This document shows positions 59,974-64,000 of a stretch of 64,000 nt of DNA, piece after piece (within the stretch, counting starts at the first letter, position 1; each line of letters starts with the position of its first letter). Made by a program: the position numbers and the translations under genes. The DNA lies in the NCBI GenBank assembly GCA_016717205.1, contig JADKGC010000002.1, positions 620,001 to 684,000 of the forward strand, read 5' to 3'. Under the pieces are notes generated by a model. That model searched no databases. It had not been told where the DNA came from and worked only from the letters and a program-made list of their open reading frames with translations. This stretch comes from Candidatus Flexifilum breve. Lineage in GTDB: Bacteria > Chloroflexota > Anaerolineae > Aggregatilineales > Phototrophicaceae.

Positions 59974-60384
59974 TTACGCATTCAGCTGCTCGACGTAGTA
60001 CGTGATTGCCACTTCCATGAAGGCGGGCAGATCCGGGTGTACCGCGGCAAACGTCGCATGGAACGCCGGATCGTTGTTGTAGCCGTGCCCCAACCCGGCG
60101 AGAATTTCCGGCGTCGGCTCGTAGAAGTAGCGCAGATGCTGATGCCAGCGGGCGAGGATCGCCTGCACGGCGGCGCTCTCCGCGCCCTGCGGCATGGCGG
60201 CGGCGAGATCGACGTAAATGGCGCCGCCCTCGTCCTTGATCTGCTGCTGCTTCTCCGCCGAGTAGCTCTTCCACAACTTCTGTGACTGCCGGACGGTCTT
60301 TTCGTCCCAGCGACGCGCGGCTTCGTCGGTGTATTGATCTTCTTCGGCTTCCGTCCACTGGCCGAACACAGGCTTTTTGCTCAT
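59974..60384 (-). CDS. Stand-alone TipAS-type antibiotic-recognition domain protein
   Basis: The start is ATG 60384 (MSKKPVFGQWTEAEEDQYTDEAARRWDEK) after GAGGAG, giving 136 residues. It is an all-helical globin-like domain of the TipAS family: WKSYSAEKQQQIKDEGGAIYVDLAAAM, QHLRYFYEPTPEILAGLGHGYNNDPAFHATFAAVHPDLPAFMEVAITYYVEQL. In TipAL this domain follows a MerR HTH and traps thiopeptide drugs. Here the HTH is absent, as in TipAS itself, giving a drug-sequestering protein. The promoter upstream has MerR-type geometry. Confidence 0.82.
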   Translation of the reverse strand: MSKKPVFGQWTEAEEDQYTDEAARRWDEKTVRQSQKLWKSYSAEKQQQIKDEGGAIYVDLAAAMPQGAESAAVQAILARWHQHLRYFYEPTPEILAGLGHGYNNDPAFHATFAAVHPDLPAFMEVAITYYVEQLNA

Positions 60385-60417
60385 GCTGTATCTCCTCATC
60401 TTGAGCAACCGCGATAC

Positions 60418-60448
60418 AGCATACAGCCTGACGTTACGTCAGGTGCAA
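60418..60448 (-). promoter_or_regulatory. MerR-type promoter with operator palindrome in a 19-bp spacer
   Basis: Read on the minus strand: TTGCAC (60443-60448), then a 19-bp spacer, then TATGCT (60418-60423). The spacer and its edge contain the perfect palindrome CCTGACGTAACGTCAGG (60427-60443). Over-long 19-bp spacers with a central dyad are the hallmark of promoters that need MerR/TipAL activators. It lies 34 bp upstream of the TipAS start. Confidence 0.7.
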
Positions 60449-60489
60449 GGGGCAATTTTGGGAATTGGGGAAATTGGGGGAAATCGAGT

Positions 60490-60630
60490 CGATGGCTGGA
60501 GGGACGCGCAGAAGCGCGTCCGCCGTTTCCGACCCCACCCCCGGCCCCTTCCCGAATTCAGGGAGGGGAGCAGACATTGTTGGCAATGTTGCCCCTCTCC
60601 CCACTAGTGTAGGAGAGGTCGGGAGTGAGG
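60490..60630. repeat. Palindromic repeats upstream of the TipAS gene
   Basis: gggacgcgcagaagcgcgtcc, then a cccacccccggccccttcccgaattcagggagggg unit, then a second unit gcccctctccccactagtgtaggagagg ending gggagtgagg. Confidence 0.7.
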
Positions 60631-60636
60631 TTTCGC

Positions 60637-61869
60637 TTAGCGATTCAGGTTGTTGATATCGGTCGGATTCGGATCCGGCTTGCCCGCCGTGCGCGTATAC
60701 GCCCGTGCCCGACGGTTCGCCTCAAGCTCTTCTTCCGGAGTCGCGTATTCGCTGCCGGTCGTGTCGCGGCGCATGGCCTCATCGACCGCGTGCGACGTTT
60801 CGTGGTGGCGTTCCGTGCCGGGCGGGATTGCGCCCGCGCTCACGTCACTGGAACTGGTCGTGCCAACCTGCGAATGCGGGATCGCGCCGCCCATCTTCGC
60901 GGCGTGTTCGTTCTGCGCGCGGGTGGCTGCTTCCGCCGCCCAGCGACCACCGCTCGTGCTGTCATAATCGGTGACGGCCGGAGCACCGCGATCTTCCGCG
61001 CGACCGCTCGGCGTGCCGCTGTTCGTCCCAGCGGTGCTGCCGCTGCCGCTGCTGCCCATACCACTCCGACCGCTCGCGCCCATGCCGCCCGGGTTGGTCG
61101 ACATGCCGCGCTGCATATCCGCCTCCACCGAGGCGCGCTGCATGGTTTCCGGATTACCCGCTAACGGAATGCCGCCCGTCGTCGGGACGGTGTCCGTGCT
61201 CGCGCGGGGCTGCTGATCGCTGAACACGTCCTCTTCGGGGATCGCCCCCATCCCCCGCGCTACGTTATAGTCGCGGTAGGCGAGCCGTTCCCGCTCGATC
61301 TGCTCGGCGTTATAGGGCGGCGCAGCGTGGTCGAAATTCGACCAGCCGCCTTCGCGCCACAGCGACGAGCGCGTATCAATATCGACCGGGTGATACCGGT
61401 TCATAATCGTTTCGGCGCGTTCCGCCCATTCGTCGTTGGTCGTCAAGCTGACCAGCGTGCCCCCGCGGCGGATCCCCTCCGCGTAGATGTGCGCGTCATC
61501 TTCGTCGACGCCCATGTCGATCAACCCGGCGGTGATGCCGCCCGTGATGGCGCCCGCCGCCGCACCGATGCCCGCGGTCAGGGCAATCGCCAGCGGCCCC
61601 GCGCCGATCACCGGACCAATGCCGGGGATGAGCGAGACGCCCACGCCGATCAAGGTGCCGATCACGGCGCCGAAGCCCGCGCCTTCGCCCGCGCTCACGT
61701 CGCCGTCCAGCACCATATCACGATCTTCCAGCGAGCTGCTGTATTCGCCGCTCGCGTCATTCGCCATCACGCTGATGTCGTCCCGCGTGAAGCCTGCTTC
61801 GATCAGGTTATCGATTACGCGCTCCGCGGTCGAAAAGTCGTCGTAGAGCGCCACGATTGTCTTGGTCAT
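60637..61869 (-). CDS. General-stress-protein-17M/YflT-like domain protein with glycine zipper
   Basis: The 410-residue product has an N-terminal YflT-like module (TIVALYDDFSTAERVIDNLIEAGFTRDDISVMANDAS). A glycine-rich membrane-like stretch follows (FGAVIGTLIGVGVSLIPGIGPVIGAGPLAIALTAGIGAAAGAITGGITAGLIDMGV) at about 67-120. DDAHIYAEGIRRGGTLVSLTT then closes the domain. The C-terminal half (from about 215) is low-complexity Ser/Gly/Thr and hydrophilic. Domains like this occur in desiccation- and stress-induced proteins of many bacteria. AGAGATGACC-type ribosome site. Confidence 0.8.
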   Translation of the reverse strand: MTKTIVALYDDFSTAERVIDNLIEAGFTRDDISVMANDASGEYSSSLEDRDMVLDGDVSAGEGAGFGAVIGTLIGVGVSLIPGIGPVIGAGPLAIALTAGIGAAAGAITGGITAGLIDMGVDEDDAHIYAEGIRRGGTLVSLTTNDEWAERAETIMNRYHPVDIDTRSSLWREGGWSNFDHAAPPYNAEQIERERLAYRDYNVARGMGAIPEEDVFSDQQPRASTDTVPTTGGIPLAGNPETMQRASVEADMQRGMSTNPGGMGASGRSGMGSSGSGSTAGTNSGTPSGRAEDRGAPAVTDYDSTSGGRWAAEAATRAQNEHAAKMGGAIPHSQVGTTSSSDVSAGAIPPGTERHHETSHAVDEAMRRDTTGSEYATPEEELEANRRARAYTRTAGKPDPNPTDINNLNR

Positions 61870-61969
61870 CTCTGCACCTCGTCCATAGCCGACAACATTA
61901 CATATTTCATTATAGTCTATCTTAATGCGTTTCGTTATGAAAAAGCCGTGAGAGATCAGAGGTGTTTCC

Positions 61970-62225
61970 CCTCACCCCTTGATGCGTTTGTGTAGGGACG
62001 CGCAGAAGCGCGTCCGCAGCATCCGACCCCACCCCCAACCCCTCCCCGAATTCAGGGAGGGGAGACAAATAAGACGTTCGCCAAACCGAATGTATTTTCG
62101 CAGGGACGCGCAGAAGCGCGTCCGCAGCATCCGACCCTATGCCTCCGAATTCAGGGAGGGGGACGGAAAAAAGCGCTTTCTCCCCTCTCCCCGCGTGCAT
62201 GGGAGAGGGGCAGGGGGTGAGGGGT
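61970..62225. repeat. Cluster of palindromic repeats before the second asnB
   Basis: Two gggacgcgcagaagcgcgtccgcagc palindromes at about 61998 and 62103, each followed by a cccc-tcc-gaattc-agggagggg unit. Then cccctctccccgcgtgcatgggagaggggcagggggtgagg. The gene starts 69 bp after the last one. Confidence 0.75.
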
Positions 62226-62293
62226 TACACGCGACAGCCGCGGCGAATATGTTAGAATGATGCGCGCCTATCCGGACGAGGGAACGACAAACA

Positions 62294-64000
62294 ATGTGCG
62301 GAATTTGCGGTGTGGTCGATGTGAGCGGGGCGGGACGCGCGAATCTGGCGCTGGTGCAGCGCATGTGCGCGGCGATTCGGCATCGCGGTCCCGACGGCGA
62401 CGGCTTCTACGCGCCGTCCGGCGACCAAAACGTCGCGCTGGGCATGCGCCGCCTGAGCATCATCGACATCGCCGGGAGCGATCAGCCGCTGTATAACGAA
62501 GACCGCACCATCGCGCTGGTCTTCAACGGCGAAATCTACAACTATAAGGAACTACGCCGCGACCTGAGGAGCAAGGCGCACGCCTTTCGCACCGACGGCG
62601 ACGGCGAGACGATCATCCACCTGTACGAGGAATACGGCTTCAAGCTGTTTGACCAGCTGCGCGGGATGTACGGCTTTGCGCTGTGGGATACGCAGCGCAA
62701 GCGGCTGCTCGTCGGCGTCGATCACATCGGCATGAAGCCGCTCTACCTGTGGGAACGCGGCGGCCTGCTGCACTTCGCCAGCGAAGTCAAGGCGTTCAAC
62801 GAGACCGCCGAACTCAACCTCGATGTGCTCGACACCTACCTCTCGTTTGGCTACATGATCGGCGCGGACACGCTGTTCAAGGGTGTGCAGCGCCTGCCCG
62901 CCGGGCATTATCTCGTCGCCGAGAACGGCACGACGCGCATTGAGGAACACTGGCGCTTCGGCGTGGGCACGGCCATCGATCTACGCGCGGACGACGAGCA
63001 GGGCTGGATCACTCGCGCGCGCGATCTGCTCACCGAGTCGGTCAACCTGCACATGCGCAGTGATGTTCCCGTCGGCCTGTTCCTGAGCGGCGGCGTGGAT
63101 TCGGCGTCCGTGCTGGCGCTGATGCGGCCGCAAGCCGAATCGATTGAGACGTTCACCGTCGGCTATGACGCCAAGACGCCCGATAACGAGCTGATCCACG
63201 CCCGTAAAATTGCCGCGCATTTCCACACCACGCATCACGAGCGGGTGATCAATGCCGAGGATTGGTGGAACGGTTTTCAGCGCTACGTGTATCACCACGA
63301 CGAGCCGAACGCCAATCCCTCTGCCGTGTCACTGATGCTGCTGGCCGAAGCCACAGCCAAGCGCGTCAAGGTGGTGCTGACCGGGCTGGGCGGCGACGAA
63401 CTGTTCGGCGGGTACATGGCGCACGCCGCCATCCCGCAGATTTTGCGCGCGCAGAACTCGTGGGGGCGCATGCTGCGCGGCTTCGCCCAACCGCTGCTGC
63501 GGCTCGAACGCTACTACCCGATGATGAAGCGCTATCGAGGAATCGGCGCGCTGCCGACCTACCTGCCGCGCCTCACCCAGTCGCTGCTGCCGCGCGATGA
63601 AGGCTTGCGCCGCCTGCAATCGTTCGATGGGCTGGTGCTCACCGATACGCTGCGCGGCGAACTCTACGGCGCGAACCTGCAAGCCGCGTGGGACACCGCC
63701 CACCATAAAGAAACCACCTATGCGGGCATCGTGGATCGGTCGCTGGCGCCCGACGCGTACAACTTTGCGCAGGCGCTGGTCATCAACACGTGGCTGGCGG
63801 GCAACGCCCTGCTCAACTGCGATAAGGTGACGATGGCGCACTCACTCGAAGCCCGCGTCCCCTTCTTCGATCCGGTTTTGCTCAATTTCGCCGCCCGCGT
63901 GCCGAGCGGCATCCGCATGCAGCGCAACAAGTACGTGCTGCGCGAAGCGATGCGTCCACTGCTGCCCGCCTTCGCGCTGGCACGCCCCAAGCAGCCCTTC
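62294..64000 (+). CDS. asnB: Asparagine synthetase (glutamine-hydrolysing), second copy, 3' end outside the window
   Basis: An open frame from ATG 62294 to the last base gives 569 codons without a stop. The glutaminase domain has Cys2 (MCGICGVVDVSG), HRGPDGDGFY, LSIIDIAGSDQPLYNED and FNGEIYNY. The synthetase domain has FLSGGVDSASVLALM near 265 and TGLGGDELFGGYMAH near 370. LLNCDKVTMAHSLEARVPFFDP is the AsnB substrate-side segment. This is the classical AsnB type, more canonical than the copy at 39656, and probably the housekeeping asparagine synthetase. Confidence 0.93.
   Translation, partial: MCGICGVVDVSGAGRANLALVQRMCAAIRHRGPDGDGFYAPSGDQNVALGMRRLSIIDIAGSDQPLYNEDRTIALVFNGEIYNYKELRRDLRSKAHAFRTDGDGETIIHLYEEYGFKLFDQLRGMYGFALWDTQRKRLLVGVDHIGMKPLYLWERGGLLHFASEVKAFNETAELNLDVLDTYLSFGYMIGADTLFKGVQRLPAGHYLVAENGTTRIEEHWRFGVGTAIDLRADDEQGWITRARDLLTESVNLHMRSDVPVGLFLSGGVDSASVLALMRPQAESIETFTVGYDAKTPDNELIHARKIAAHFHTTHHERVINAEDWWNGFQRYVYHHDEPNANPSAVSLMLLAEATAKRVKVVLTGLGGDELFGGYMAHAAIPQILRAQNSWGRMLRGFAQPLLRLERYYPMMKRYRGIGALPTYLPRLTQSLLPRDEGLRRLQSFDGLVLTDTLRGELYGANLQAAWDTAHHKETTYAGIVDRSLAPDAYNFAQALVINTWLAGNALLNCDKVTMAHSLEARVPFFDPVLLNFAARVPSGIRMQRNKYVLREAMRPLLPAFALARPKQPF

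Noticed and set aside
1..64000. tRNA, rRNA or riboswitch genes
   Set aside because: No cloverleaf, rRNA-like stretch or recognised aptamer core found by eye; a covariance-model scan would be decisive.

Overview
The window is bacterial, GC-rich and gene-dense, and most genes read from leaderless or short-leader starts with GGAG-type ribosome sites. The gene set and the very numerous palindromic intergenic repeats of the form cctcaccccc-N-cccctctcc/ggagagggg fit a Chloroflexota (Anaerolineae-like) chromosome. Supporting genes include an HTH-fused citrate synthase, many secreted SH3/LysM/PPC proteins, SppA, FHA and WD40-like proteins, and a lone P450. The phylum is an inference from style and content, not from a marker gene. 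I see no rRNA, tRNA, CRISPR or prophage.

Layout. 1-2040: a GNAT acetyltransferase, an ABM monooxygenase, a VOC protein and an AT-richer orphan. 2080-5550: htpG with a rearranged 3' end carrying a DUF4926 remnant, then a TPR/PPC membrane protein. 5845-10220: a P450 and three paralogous secreted proteins, two with clear promoters and two with strong terminators. 10510-16000: sppA, a sigma factor, an FHA/zinc-ribbon protein and ftsH, the last split by an apparent one-base frameshift. 16247-24291: a GAF/PAS histidine kinase, a metallophosphoesterase-like protein lacking its GNH motif, a CESA-like GT2, an SH3 protein, a UspA-like protein and an orphan metal ABC permease. 24399-35860: LysM and lipoproteins, an IS copy, an MFS exporter, a dual-specificity phosphatase, a lipid kinase, a TetR/DinB-like pair and a long CDF transporter. 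36168-42702: a surface-polysaccharide block (WecA-like transferase, sugar epimerase, two GT4 enzymes, AsnB). 43045-45675: a divergent pair, a DRE-TIM acyl-condensing enzyme and an HTH-citrate synthase. 45682-47335: a tandem palindrome array with a second, intact IS copy. 47348-64000: regulators, RibD-like reductase, map, gatA, a coupled M24/CDA/PHP operon, secreted SH3 and WD40-like proteins, a J-domain protein, a nitroreductase, a TipAS protein under a MerR-type promoter, a stress protein and the 5' part of a second asnB that runs off the window.

The most distinctive signal is mobile DNA aimed at palindromes. Both IS copies and a small inverted-repeat element with 8-bp duplications sit in the loops of the interspersed palindromic repeats. 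The IS transposase start codon also lies inside a perfect 15-bp inverted repeat. Other points worth a look are the three-member secreted protein family, the MerR-spaced TipAS promoter, the probable ATT start of the HTH-citrate synthase, and two enzymes missing canonical metal ligands.
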